Below are positions 52,431 through 64,000 of a stretch of DNA of 64,000 bases, in pieces. A program made the translations under genes and the position numbers. Within the stretch, counting starts at the first letter, position 1. Every line of letters starts with the position of its first letter. This DNA comes from Larimichthys crocea (lineage: Eukaryota; Chordata; Actinopteri; Sciaenidae), in the NCBI RefSeq assembly GCF_000972845.2, contig NC_040016.1:2314701-2378700 (forward strand), in the 5' to 3' direction. The notes below the pieces were generated by a model. That model worked only from the letters and a program-made list of their open reading frames with translations. It ran no database searches and was not told the DNA's origin.

Positions 52431-52436
52431 GAATCA

Positions 52437-52442
52437 TTTATT
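52437..52442 (-). terminator. dnai1: Candidate polyadenylation signal, dnai1
   Basis: AATAAA on the minus strand, about 205 bp downstream of the dnai1 stop codon. It fits a short 3' UTR. Confidence 0.4.
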
Positions 52443-52645
52443 AAATGCTTTAGAGGGATCAGAGGAAAACATTTTTAATAAACGTATACAAATTGTTTTC
52501 TTGTCATGTCAATGTTGTTTACTGCTGCACACAGTGAGGAGAACAAAAGAACAAAGAACTTATTTTTTCCTATGAACGACAATAAAAAAATGTATAACCT
52601 TGTTGCCATGTTGTTGTGTTCGGGAGAGAAGCCACATTGGCCGTG

Positions 52646-52746
52646 TTAAACTGTGTTTTGGTCCAGTTCCCCCGACAGACTGAGCAGCTTGTCCATCTTG
52701 GCTACTTCCACTTCTGGACCCTTAGGGGCCTCCTGACCCTTCTTGG

Positions 52747-52802
<56 letters not shown>

Positions 52803-55800
52803 GAGAGAGAGGAATCAGAAATAACTTGGCGTCATTCAAGCACTGGGTGAGACCACAGACCCAGCAGGCAGGCAGTTAACAAGAGAAAAACACAACATAA
52901 TCAGACATAAATGGAAATGGATGTGAGGTCAGTAGTAGCAGAGTAGTTATATTACTCCATTATTTAATAATTTCTTTCCTCTATATTGCGAACTGAGAAA
53001 TGACGCTGCTGCCTAAGGGGCACCATTGCAGAGGGTAGATTCAAAGAAATCTTCCAAGTTTAATTTTATTGGCACATTAAATACTCCTGTGTGCAGAAAA
53101 AGCACAGCCACTTAAACATTTGTCTTGTCCCGCTGCGGGAGCTCATTTTACCTCAGTTAAAGGATATTTAACAGGCCTATTGTTATCCAGGCTCATTTGC
53201 TATTGTTACAGGCTTTTCTCAAAAGGAGCATGATTGATACAATCTTATAGTTTAACATGCAACTGTAGCTTCACTTGACTTTAAGCAACTTAATTAGGAA
53301 ATGACACTGTTGGGAACTTAATAGGCAACATGAATCACAGCTTGCACCCCTGTAATAATGGAACTGTTGACATTTATATAATGACATTACAATTTATGGG
53401 TCATGCTGTACAAATATGAAGGATTTTCATTTTTAGGAACCAACGCATAATTCTTATTAACTTGCCTTGTGCATTTGAAAAGAGGCAGGTTACTTATAAT
53501 TGTATCAAAATTTAACGACTGGTTGTCTTGGCAAGACAACCAACGAACTGTATGCATCAAGACACTTCCTGTGTTGGTGCAGGAAAAGCACAGGTGTGAG
53601 TGTGGTGTTAATCATCCGACACTATCATCCTGTAATGCATCATTCAGTGGAAATGCACAGCCTCAAAAACTGGATGGTGGTTGCTTCTATGGCTTTGATA
53701 ACAATATACAACCAGAAAAGCTCACACTGAGTTTAAACAGCTCCTTTTTAACAAAGTCCTGGTCAAGACAGGCAGCAGCACAAACCAAGAACAAGTCAAT
53801 TAAAACTGATACAAAGCAAAACAGACAGTATTACATTACATACTCAGCACAATATTAGTTGAAGCATCAACAACAAAGTGATTACATCTCCAGGCCTTTC
53901 AGCATGGCATTCAAAGCATTCAAAGAAATCACACCATGGAGTTTTAAAACTTTCTGTTATACCCAGTTTGAGGGTGTGTCCCTAAAGGCCCAGTCCCCGG
54001 TCTCTGTGCGAACATTTGGCATACAGTAAAGTACAATAGTGTGACACAGTGAAAACAGGTGATTCACCTCTCAACGTAGCTGAACAAACGAGTTGTGTCT
54101 TGCTAACTCCTCCTTCAAAGCTCTGAACATTTATATCTCGTATATTTTGGTGTAGCTATTCTGAAGTGTGAAAATGGATCCAGTGAGGGGGCTGAAGCAG
54201 AGAGACAGCAGCGCTCCCTAAGCGAAGGAGCATTAAATCTCGATGCAACATAATATCTCTGCTATGATGAATGGCTTAATAAAGCAGTCTGACCTGGCAC
54301 ATAGGAGCACTTAAAATAAAACTTCAAAATTAATCAAAATCACAAACTCCTCCACAAGATCCTGTTCTGATTTGATTTCTAAATTGTTTTTTTTTTCATG
54401 CTGGTTTGCTTACCGCAGCTATAAAATCCCAGACTTGTGTCTCTATAAAAGTAATGCATTCAGGCAGGAAGCGCCACCTGTGTAGGGCTGTCGGTTAATT
54501 TTCCTGCACTCACCAAAAATATACAAATGTAAATGTTATAAAAGAACAAAACACTGCATGAGGCTGTTTCTATATTGCAACCGCCACGTGTGGCAACAAA
54601 GAACGAGGCCACTGAAAAGAGAACAGATGTGCTGTGCTGAACACAAACACGGTTCATTTCATGTTGGTGGTCATGTAAAGATAATAAACATTTGGAGTGA
54701 ATAACACTATTATGTGCTCTTTCAGACCAGATTCAACTAGAACGTGATGACTGCACAAACTAGATCCATAACAGTAGCCTCAGACTCTTAAAGCAAAGCA
54801 CAGGACTTTGGCCAACACAGACTGTTCACGACAACCACCACATACCCGGAGGCAGCATAACAGCACACACACCTGACATTATTGTTAGTGACTGTAGCCC
54901 TCAGGCTTACAACTAGGAAGTAACTAACAGAACATTTTGAAACATCCTGTACTTTGCCAGGGTATGTCCTGTAGTAAAGTTCTGTTTTCTGAAGCTCAAA
55001 ACAATGAATTCAGAAGTATTTAAGAAACACAACACTTGTATTATTAGTTTGGATTGCTAGGCCAATGTGCCATTGTTTTGATATATTAATGGACCACCAT
55101 GCCCAGTGTGTTTTAGTGGGCTGCTGCGCCAATGTTATATGACATATTATTGATAATATTTGCTGTGGGCGTTTGTGCCTGATGCTTATTTGCCACACTG
55201 GGTTTCTAAAATGCCCCGAGTACTGTCAGTGGTGCTGAACTGTGCAATTATTTCCCAATTGTACACTTTAGAGCTACAGTCTGAGGTCGCTAATGAGGTA
55301 GCATTGAATGTGTGTGTATGTGTTGTTATGCTGTACCCATACAAACAATGTGTTTATGAGCGTGGTGGAAGAAGAACTGTTTATGTGTGTTGCACGCGGG
55401 TGCTGCAATGCCATGTATAATGCACAAAAACATGTCGTGAAAATAAATACGTGTCACTCGAGTCATTAAGATTTCTTCTAGTTTGCATCCGTCAAATGTG
55501 AACAGCACAAAGGGCGACTGGAGAGGCTACAGAGCTGACTGTAAATGGGCCCTGATTAAAGTGTTGTGACTCAGTGTGCCATTTGGTTTCCTACTGTGTT
55601 TAGTAGGACTGCTGTGATTACTCCACAGCTCATTAACCATTGTCATGAGTGGCAACAGAGCCTTTAGTGGCTAAAGTGGAATACAACTTTCTTAAAACTT
55701 TCTTTTTTCTATGCATTATGACTTTGCATTTTTCGCCAGTTTAATAGTATGGGTGATAGGGAGCATTAGGAGACAGAGCCATGGTCTAACCAAAGGTACC

Positions 55801-58800
55801 CTTAAACCCAGGGTAGTTAAATGATAGGCCTTTCTTTTCTTTTAGACTTTCTTTTCTCTCACTTTTCTTGTTTATTTCCAGTAAAACTTACAATCCATAA
55901 CAATTCATGTTCTGCTTCTCCTTCTACTTATCTTTTCTAACAAGCCTTTTCAATTACAAACAACTCTCGAGTTCTCTGTGGCTAATTGTCAACTGGCTTA
56001 AATGAGCAAGGGAGAAAGAAATACACATGATTAGTGATGCTGATAATGAGCTTTGGTGGAGGGTGGAGGTTGGCCTCTATTCAGTTGTTATTCAGTGAAA
56101 TTAGCTTGAGGTCAGGACTCTGCAAAGAATGAATCATCTCTTCTGCTTTCATTGACATGGAACAAGTGGCATTAATAAATAATGCAACAGAGCAGACGGT
56201 TTACGGATAAGATAGTATATAAGGTGAAAGAACACAACAGCCCATTCAAGTGAAATGGTAACCCCAAGGAACACACACTAGAAGATATGGTACCTAATGT
56301 AATGGTACCTAATTGTGATGTGGACAAGTTCCATTTGTATGTGCCAATACAAATGGAAGTAACCAAATGGAGTAAATTGGCTCAAATGATTTTAATGTAA
56401 CTGAAAGTCCCCAATTCGATACTCTCTTACCTTTGGTTTCTTGCGGAGGTTAGGAGAGAGTTTGAAACTGCCAACATAACCTCGATCATTTCCCACGATG
56501 ATGATAGGATGGATGGGATTGAACTCAATAGTAGTCAGCTTGGTCTTCTTTTTGTCCACCACCTGTTGCTGGCAGATGGCCTCATGTCTGTTGATGCTGA
56601 GGTCAAAAACATGAACCTGAAAAAGACGAGTGATCACAAGAATTAACGTGTTGCTTATGTTTGTTTTTTGACAGCACTGACCTTGTAATGGAACTGACAT
56701 TTCACAAGTTTGGCATCACTAGTAACGCTGGCTCAGGGTTTAAATAGAAATCCAGTAAAAAAAAGAAAAAGAAAAAAAGTGACCCATCTTAATGGCATTA
56801 TATTTAAGTTTAGAGAGGCTAAGTCGGTTACAGAATGCAGTTTATCATATCTTGCATTTGTGTTGCAGGTCATGTGAGAGGGAGAATAGTGGAAGCACAA
56901 GCCCCGGCAGGGATGCAAGCCTGACCATCTGGTGCAAGGAAGGGTGTTCCCAGTAATTCAATGAGTGTGCATTTCTGTCTGAATGTGCGCATGCATGCGT
57001 GTTTGTGTGTGTTTGACAGTCCCAATACAAAATCACTGGCACCGTCATCCAGAAGGAACCAGATCACAGATATTCGTCTTTCAGCCTAAGTGCATTTAGA
57101 CAATCTGTCGACAACAAATGAGTCCACTTTAAAGCACAGCCCACTGCTTTTCACCAGAAAGATGACTATGCCTGGGTCACTATGGTTCACGCTGTGTACG
57201 TGTACACCACACAACAGCACCACACAGCACAGTGTTTTTGCTTTTGATATACAGTATGAGCACTAATGTAGCATTAGTCATGATGGCTGATTCAAGTACA
57301 TGCTGACAATGTTTGTAATTCATGTAAAACTTGGAGCACAGAGACTTTACTGTGTGGAAATGATTGCCTATAATTGATCAAACTTATATTGTATTACATT
57401 TTTTTTTTAAATTTAATTTCAATATATTATTGCTAATGCAGGTATACTTACTGAAATATGTGGCAGAAGGTTAAGAAGAGCTGCACAGAGAGCAAATGTG
57501 GATTTGGAGACTAATCTCACAGGGGGAAAGTAACGGACCTCTCGCTATTTCATTCTGACACTTTATCAGTCGGCTCAGATGGAGAGGCAAGGACACAGAA
57601 TAAAGAGATATTTGTTTGTAGTGGCACAAAAAAACTTGGCCAGACAAGTCATTATCCTTATGAACACACACACACACACACACACTCACACACACACACA
57701 TACACACCATTGTGTCTCTGACATTTCACAGTGTTGCAGCAGCAGGTCAGGTTGTCATCAACAGTAAATACACGTCAAGCAGCGCACAACTCATGCTGAG
57801 TCACTAAAGCTCTATCAGGCACTTGTCACTGAATAGGACAAATGTTCTGCAAAGAATCTGCTATCCTGGGGAAAATTATGCTGATTAGCATCATGCACTG
57901 CAACCACACCATTGAATGTGGGAATTCAATATTCTGTCATTCTTCAAAATCTTACAGGATGCCAAGAAGATTTGAGCCTTGCCTTGGACTGAATGTAGAA
58001 AAACTATTTAGTGTATCCAGTTAATTCTGAACAGCCCCCTTAGCTGACATTTAGTCTACTTTAAAATGTGGCATTACAGTAAATACTAATATACCTATAT
58101 AAATGATATTCATTGGCTCACGTCAACAAAGTTGAACATATTTTCGCTTAAGCACATCATTAAAATCTGATTGCAGTATAGTTTAGTTCTGAATTCTGCA
58201 CACTGAGAAAAAATGGACCAGTCATAGTGACCTTGATCGACTAGAGTTTAATATTCCTGTCCTTACTGCTGCTTAGAAAGGAGAGGATATTGGGCTTGTA
58301 AAATGTATGCCAACTGACGATATTTTAATGAGTTTTTTAATAACTGTTGAAAACTGCTTTTGATCCAGTTTCAGAGAATATATTACCATAGTTACAAAAA
58401 GGACTGGGACTTCATATGCTTTCTAGCAAAGTCATTGAATTATTTTTTCCCCCCTGTTAAAGATGTTTACAATAGTTAAGTTTATTCTGTGTGTATGCAC
58501 TGTCAGTAATTTATCTGCACTTTACCCTAAACGGGACATTTAATTCATTTGTTATGAAATCTGACGTTTCCTACCTCTTACATATTATCAGGACTGATAG
58601 TTGTGAAATCATTTGCATATTTGTGAGTTCATTACTGTATGTATTGTGCCTGTGGTGGCTGAATCCTGGCACTGGAGTAAACGGGACACACATACACACA
58701 CTATCACATAAGGTGTCTCTCAAATTGCTCTGCTCTCATTTCCTCTTTGTCACTCTGGCTCGACTTCACTTGGCACACTGGGCAGGATATGTGTCAGACA

Positions 58801-61800
58801 CAACACACTGGACTTTCATAGCATGGCGCAGACTGGTGCAAAGACAAACAGATGGGGATAGCGCACAGACATATTAAGAGTGTGGAGATAAGCAACACTA
58901 CATCCACTGATATTACCTTTGGCTGAAATCAATAACCACTGGCAGGGCAGGAAGCCATCTATGGTACAAGAAACTGTGCTCGAACAAACTCAAATACCTG
59001 CTGCATTAATCTGAGACCTAATGAATATAGTGAGGAATTAGTCAGCTGAGTCTAATGATATTAGAAGGATAATGAATGGCACATACTGTATGTCTGAGAA
59101 TGGTTGTGCAGTGAGCAGGTATCACCTGGAGCCATGAAAATATCTTAGATTTCATATGTAATTAGATTTTTGATTTATCATTCACTAGATTGACAGATTA
59201 TTAGTAATGTGCCTTTTCTTGGAGGCTCTTCTTGGAGCCACTCTCCCAGTTTGGGGGTTACTGCCCCAAGTGCCCCCACTACCACGAGGACCACGCTGCC
59301 CTTGACCTTCCACATCCGTTCCAGCTGCTCTTTCAACCCTTGATACTTCTCAAGTTTCTCATGTTCCTTCCTGATGTTGGCATCAGCTGGGATCGCCACA
59401 TCTATCACCACTACCCTCTTCTGCTCTTTGTCCACCACCACTATGTCTGGTTGGTTAGCCAGGACCTGTTTGTCAGTCTGGAAGCTGAAGTCCCACAGAA
59501 CCTTGGCCCTGTTGTTCTCAGCCACCTTCTGTGGTATGGCCCATCCGTACTGGTTGCAGATGTTCCTGTATACTATCCCAGCCACTTGGTTGTGCCTCTC
59601 CATGTACGCTGATCCAGCTAGCATCTTACACCCTGCTACTATGTGCTGGACTCTCTCAGGGGCTTCTTTACACAGTCTGCATAATTGGGTCTGATCTACT
59701 CTGGTAGATCCTGGCCTCTATGGCTCTTGTGCTTATGGCCTGTTCTTGTGCTGCCATGATTAGTGCCTCTGTGCTGTCTGTCAGTCCTGCATTATCCAGC
59801 CACTGGTAGGATTTCTTGATATCAGCCACTTCCTCTATCTGACGGTGGTACATGCCATGTAGGGGTTTGTCCCTCCAGGTTGTCTGTTCCTCCTCCTCTG
59901 CACCCTCATCAGGGTTCTGCTGCCTGAGACATTCACTTAGCAGTTCATCCTTCGGGCCATCTGTCTGATGTATTCTCGTATTTTCGATGTTTCATCCTGG
60001 ACCGTGGCCTTGACGCTCACTAGCCCTCGGCCTCCCTCTTTCCGCTTAGTGTATAGCCTCAGGGTGCTGGACTTGGGGTGGTACCCTCCATGCATGGTGA
60101 GGAGCTTTCTAGTCTTGATATCTGTGACTTCTATCTCCTCCTTTGGCCAGTTATGATGCCAGCGGGGTATCTGATGACTGGTAGTGCGTACACGTTGATG
60201 GCTTGGACCTTGTTCTTACCATTCAACTGACTTTTCAGGACCTGCCTTACTCTCTGGAGGTGTTTGGCTGTGGTTGACTTCCTTGTGGCCTCTTCATGGT
60301 TTCCATTAGCTTGTGGGATGCCAAGGTACTTGTAGCTGTCTTGGATATCACCTATGTTGCCCTCTGGTAGGTCAATCCCCTCAGTCCAGATCATCTTGCT
60401 TTTCTTTGAGACCATCCGGCCACACTTGTCCAATCCGAATGAAATCCCTATGTCATCCCTGTAGATCCTGGTGGTGTGGATCAGTGAGTCTATTTCTTGC
60501 TCGTTTCTGGCATACAGCTTGATGTCATCCATGTAGGGCAGGTGGCTGATTGTTGCCCCACTACGGAATCGGTACCCGTACCTGCTCTTCGTGATTATCT
60601 GACTGAGGGGGTTCAGGCCTATGCAGAACAGCAGTGGTGATAGCGCATCTCCTTGGTATATGCCGCACTTGATGTTGACTTGGGCAATGGGCTTTGAATT
60701 GGTTGTCTTCCACATTTCCATTGAGTTCTGGATGAAGGTCCTTAGTTTCCTGTTGATCTTATACAGTTCCAGACATTCCAGTATCCATGTGTGCGGCATT
60801 GAGTCGTAGTGCACAGGTTGGTCTGTCTCTTCTTTCAGTCTCGGGCGACTGTTCTATCAACCAGTAGCTGGTGCTTGGCTCCCCTGGTGTTACTGCCAAT
60901 TCCTTTCTGTGCCTCGCTCATGTATTGAGCCACATGCTTACTCATTTTTGCTGCAATGATGCCTGACAGGGCCTTCCATGTTGTGCAGAGACAGGTGATT
61001 GGCCGGTAGTTGGTCCCTTCTGGGGGTCCTTCATGATTAGGACTGTCCTGCCTTGGGTTAGCCACTCTGGGTGGGTCCCATCCCTGAGCAGCCGGTTCAT
61101 CTGTGCTGCTAGGCGTTCATAGAGTGCAGTTAGCTTCTTTAGCCAGTACGTATGGATCATGTCGGGGCCTGGTGCTGTCCAGCTCCAGGCACTCTGACAC
61201 TCTTTCTTGGATGTCTGCCATTGAGACGGTTACTGGTTCTTGTTCTGGGAGGTTGCTGTGGTCAGCTCTTGGTGTTGTGTGATGCCTCTCTTTCCCATAT
61301 GGATGCCTCTCTTTCCCATATGTCTTTCCAGTATTTTTCCACCTCAGCTCTTGGCGGGTCTGACCGGTTGTTGTTTCCCTGCCACTGAGAGTACACCTTG
61401 GCTGGTTCAGTGGAGAACAACTTGTTTATTCTCCTGGCCTCTCCCTCCTTGGTATATCTCTTCAACCGGGTGGCCAGAGCTGTTAGTCGCTGTTTGGCAG
61501 TTTCGAGTGCCTCTGGTATGGAGAGTGAGTTGTACTTCCTGGGTGCCCCTTTATTCACCATGTTTCCTTTCTGCAGTTCAGCTAGCTGGCTAACTTCTCT
61601 CCATGCTGCCTTTATCTTGGCCTCTAATCGTCTCTTCCATGGTGGGTACTGTTTGTTATGTCCCAAGCCCACCTTGTATCCAAGCATCTCCATGATTACT
61701 GTTGCTGTACTGTGTATCAGCTTGTTGGTCTCAGTGATGGTTCTTGTGGAGATTGTCTTCAGAGCAGCATTCACATCCACTAGTAGATCTTCTGAAGGTA

Positions 61801-62775
61801 CTTGGCAACTCAGCTTTGGTATTCGTCAAGCACTTGTGTTGAGGCTGTTGGTAGCTGTTGGGGCTTGGTACCCAATCTCTGGTTGTGGGGATGATGATGA
61901 CATCTCCCCGCTGACCTGTCGTCCTGGCTCCCCCTTGCCATAGCATCGTTGTTGTATTTCAATAATCTCTAGTTGTGATAGTAGATTTCGATTACGGATG
62001 TTGGAACACTGGGCTAATAGCTGTTTCTTTGTTAGCCTTGATTGTGGGTTTCAGAGTATCCAATGGTCCCACATTCGCTGCATGTATCCCCTCTCTCTGG
62101 GATTGCTTGTATAGTAGCATTCCTGCAACTCTGTATTCTCTGCCCTCGTCCATCTGTGTTTTGTTCCAGTAGCCCATTTCTCATCAGTTTGACCTGGTCC
62201 CCTAGCAACTGACGCAGACCTTGTTGACCCGGGCGACATCTGAGCCAGTATGACTCTATCAGTTATGTGTTCACTCATCCTGAGGTAGGCTGATACATCA
62301 TGAGGGGTCTTGCCTAAGGACCCTTACTGGATGATGTTTTGTTGTTGTTGATGTTTGTCCCGACCGGGATTCGAACCCCAGTCTCCCGGGTCGCTACAGT
62401 ACTGTAATAAATCCTACCTTCATGAAGATTATAATGATCAGTTTTTGGCTGTATAGTCATTTTTGGAGGCAATGGTTTGTGGTGCTGTTGAACTGTGTTA
62501 AATCAGAAGTACAAAATCAACTATGAATGTAAAACACCTAAATATATTTTCACCGATTAATAAATCTAAGCAGTGCTCATGCACTGTAGCCTGAACCAGA
62601 GTCTTCAAAGGGCTAACTGCTAAAATCCTTAGTCAAGCTGTGGCCTGCAAAATGTAAGTTTAGATAGACACTTACTGTTCCATCTATTGTGACGGCAGCA
62701 AACACAGTGGAGGAGTATGGAGCCCAGGCAACGTCACTCACAGCTGCTTTCAGATCAAAGGTGAACATCGGAGTT
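52646..62775 (-). CDS. dnai1: Axonemal dynein intermediate chain 1, 3' part (last three coding exons); 5' part beyond the window
   Basis: In transcript order the minus-strand exons are 62676-62775, 56431-56616 and 52646-52747. All have GT/AG borders and join in frame. DNAI1 is a WD-repeat intermediate chain of outer dynein arms, needed for motile cilia. Seen directly: [20 protein letters not shown] and [13 protein letters not shown] in the first exon. The second has [16 protein letters not shown] and [20 protein letters not shown] followed by NLRKKPK; together these are the last WD repeats. The final exon encodes a basic-acidic tail ([20 protein letters not shown], then LLSLSGEL) and TAA, matching the DNAI1 C-terminus. 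The intron between the first two exons (6.1 kb) contains a same-sense LINE. The WD repeats, the N-terminus and most exons lie past 64000. Confidence 0.93.
52749..52801. repeat. (CA)n microsatellite forming the dnai1 terminal-exon acceptor region
   Basis: About 26 CA units. Read on the transcribed (minus) strand it is (TG)n directly followed by TAG and the terminal exon, so it occupies the place of the polypyrimidine tract. Confidence 0.97.
52810..56430. other. dnai1: dnai1 last intron
   Basis: This 3.7-kb intron of mostly AT-rich unique sequence holds no recognised exon on either strand. Open frames such as 53469-53858 (+) lack family motifs and splice context. Confidence 0.6.
57665..57700. 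repeat. (CA)n microsatellite with one interruption
   Basis: CA array interrupted by a single TC, in a dnai1 intron. Confidence 0.9.
59178..62340 (-). mobile_element. Degenerate non-LTR retrotransposon with restriction-enzyme-like endonuclease (R4/Rex6-like clade)
   Basis: The ~3.1-kb element is in the same sense as dnai1, inside its intron. In order on the minus strand: (1) an N-terminal segment with [15 protein letters not shown] and [11 protein letters not shown] near 62050-62200, typical of the Myb-like head of fish REL-LINEs. (2) A basic linker region (61260-61780). (3) Reverse-transcriptase blocks with [10 protein letters not shown] near 61000, [17 protein letters not shown] near 60630 and the catalytic YMDD at 60524-60535. 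(4) A C-terminal endonuclease block near 59350-59500 with [23 protein letters not shown] and EKYQ, the PD-(D/E)xK-like signature. The pieces lie in several frames, so frameshifts have inactivated this copy. The exact 3' end is unresolved. Confidence 0.85.
61281..61322. repeat. 21-bp tandem duplication inside the LINE
   Basis: Two identical 21-bp units beginning GATGCCTCTCTTTCCCATAT. On the minus strand they encode a repeated IWEREAS word, an in-frame insertion of seven residues. Confidence 0.9.
62357..62400 (-). other. tRNA-like T-arm / B-box sequence at the 5' border of the LINE
   Basis: On the minus strand this reads GACCCGGGAGACTGGGGTTC, continuing CGAATCCCGGTCGGGAC. It contains the Pol III B-box GGTTCGAATCC and can form a T-arm with loop TTCGAAT. 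No A-box or full cloverleaf is present, so it is not a tRNA gene. It may be part of the retrotransposon's 5' UTR or a target-site remnant. Confidence 0.5.
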
Positions 62776-64000
62776 CTGGAAAAACACACAGTCATCCAGT
62801 GTCAGACCAACAATCTGTAACTTTTCATTGTATTGCATGAAATGCCACATCCCTCTGAAATTCAGTGTCATCCAGACTGAATAAGAACTGCTACTGCCAG
62901 CTTTAGTTGGTGTTTTCTATAGCGCCTAGAGTCAGACAAAGACCATAAATATAAATGAGACTGCCCAATCTGCTATCTGATTCTGCATACAGATAAAACC
63001 ATACATTTTATTTCTATGGCCAAGGCAGTGGTACATGTGTGCTTTCAGTGGTGGAAAACCATCTTTAGACTTTCATCCATGGCAATCAGTTGCAATCTGT
63101 CCAGACACTGATGCCTCATCAGAGCCTGGCAGAGAAAACGGGTGGAGATGAAACAGAAGCCACCTGCAAACCATTTCCTTCCATTATTACTTGTGAAACA
63201 ACACTGGAAGCCAGATGAAGAAATTTAATATTTCATAGAGCTGAAACCAGGTGCATACAAGTCTTCTACAAATATCAAAGCTCTATTGTATAACTTTTCT
63301 AAGACAAAATAACAGATTTTAGATCATTTTCATGCAACTTAATAGGGTGAATGGGGGCTCTGTCATTCCCATTCTGTGCCCCTGATGTCTGCTCTTGCAC
63401 TATATAACTCACAATAAGTACGTAATGCTTCACATACCACCAACTATTTCACTGATTTTGGTGAAACTGGATCATATTTTATGAAGAAAAAGACTGTGAG
63501 CTCAGAGGGTAAGGTAGGGTAATGCAGACAGCAAGTGGAACTGGTGTCTTGCCAGAACTGGGGGTGGGCAAGAGGGCAATGTCAGCAGCTCAGCAGCCTC
63601 TATAGATTACATTTTAAAGAGGGGGTGTGAGTGAGAAAGAGAGTAAGCTAAATTATTTTTTTTATTTCATTCTATTCAAATAGATTGCAGATTTGGTAAC
63701 ACATAAAGGTAGACTTACATATGTATATGAAAGTGATTTGCACTTGCAGAGCAGGCTGTGGGTAAACTGGTGTTTGACTTACTGAGGCAAGAACTAATAA
63801 AGACCTGAGATGGCCCTGTGGGCACATTCTGCAAGTGAAGCAGAGCTCATGAGGTGGTAGAAGAGTCTACCATCAGCAAACTCAGAAAAACAAATCAAAA
63901 TATAGTGATGTTGAAATGTGCTGTCAAAGATGCATTCAAAATAATGCTCAGTTGTCAGTGAGGCAGAGAATATTTACATTTTCTACCCTCAACAGCATAA
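62776..64000. other. dnai1: dnai1 intron running off the right edge
   Basis: I searched both strands for the preceding dnai1 exon (WD-repeat motifs such as a D-x-T-x-S-W-N-P block) and found none. The upstream exons must lie beyond 64000. The interval is AT-rich without recognisable repeats. Confidence 0.55.

Noticed and set aside
53469..53858. Open frame of 129 codons (+) in the dnai1 last intron
   Set aside because: No family resemblance, a composition typical of AT-rich non-coding DNA, and another frame open in parallel.
62357..62400. Possible tRNA gene
   Set aside because: Only a T-arm and B-box are present; there is no D-arm, anticodon arm or matching acceptor strand.

Overview
This window looks like a stretch of a teleost (probably percomorph) fish chromosome. 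The evidence is intron-containing vertebrate genes with canonical GT/AG splice sites, many CA/GT and CT microsatellites, a restriction-endonuclease-type LINE of the R4/Rex6 kind, an internally deleted hAT element and several MITE-like palindromic elements. There are no bacterial operons, CRISPR arrays, tRNA or rRNA genes that I can support.

Layout. (1) 1.5-5.1 kb, + strand: a complete unc119b-type gene in five coding exons (243 aa), a carrier for myristoylated ciliary cargo, with a poly(A) signal near 6.3 kb. (2) 12.9-34.0 kb, + strand: a complete musashi-1 (msi1) gene in 14 coding exons (350 aa as joined here). It has two RRM domains, a 57-nt in-frame exon that could be skipped, and a 3' UTR of about 2.3 kb. 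(3) 37.3-38.4 kb, + strand: a three-exon tmem233 gene (110 aa, dispanin/CD225-like membrane protein). (4) 38.5-47 kb: a gene-poor stretch with a duplicated 407-bp segment, a MITE and a deleted hAT transposon with a perfect 8-bp target-site duplication. (5) 47-49.7 kb, + strand: a small single-pass membrane protein of 70 aa that I interpret as an adropin (enho) homologue. (6) 52.6 kb to beyond the right edge, - strand: the last three coding exons of dnai1 (axonemal outer-arm dynein intermediate chain 1). One intron carries a degenerate REL-endonuclease LINE of about 3.1 kb.

How the genes relate. They are not one pathway. unc119b (ciliary lipid-cargo trafficking) and dnai1 (motile cilia) both touch cilia, but nothing in the sequence indicates coordinated function. 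In human, UNC119B, MSI1 and TMEM233 are on 12q24, while ENHO and DNAI1 are neighbours on 9p13. The 38-47 kb interval is therefore a synteny junction between two ancestral blocks, and it is also where duplication and transposon scars cluster.

I did not find a convincing undescribed molecular system. The most unusual items are: the dnai1 terminal-exon acceptor that sits directly against a (TG)n array in place of a normal polypyrimidine tract; the adropin-like gene; the tRNA-like T-arm at the head of the LINE; the 407-bp duplication beside the hAT element; and the microsatellites and MITE packed around the msi1 alternative-exon region.
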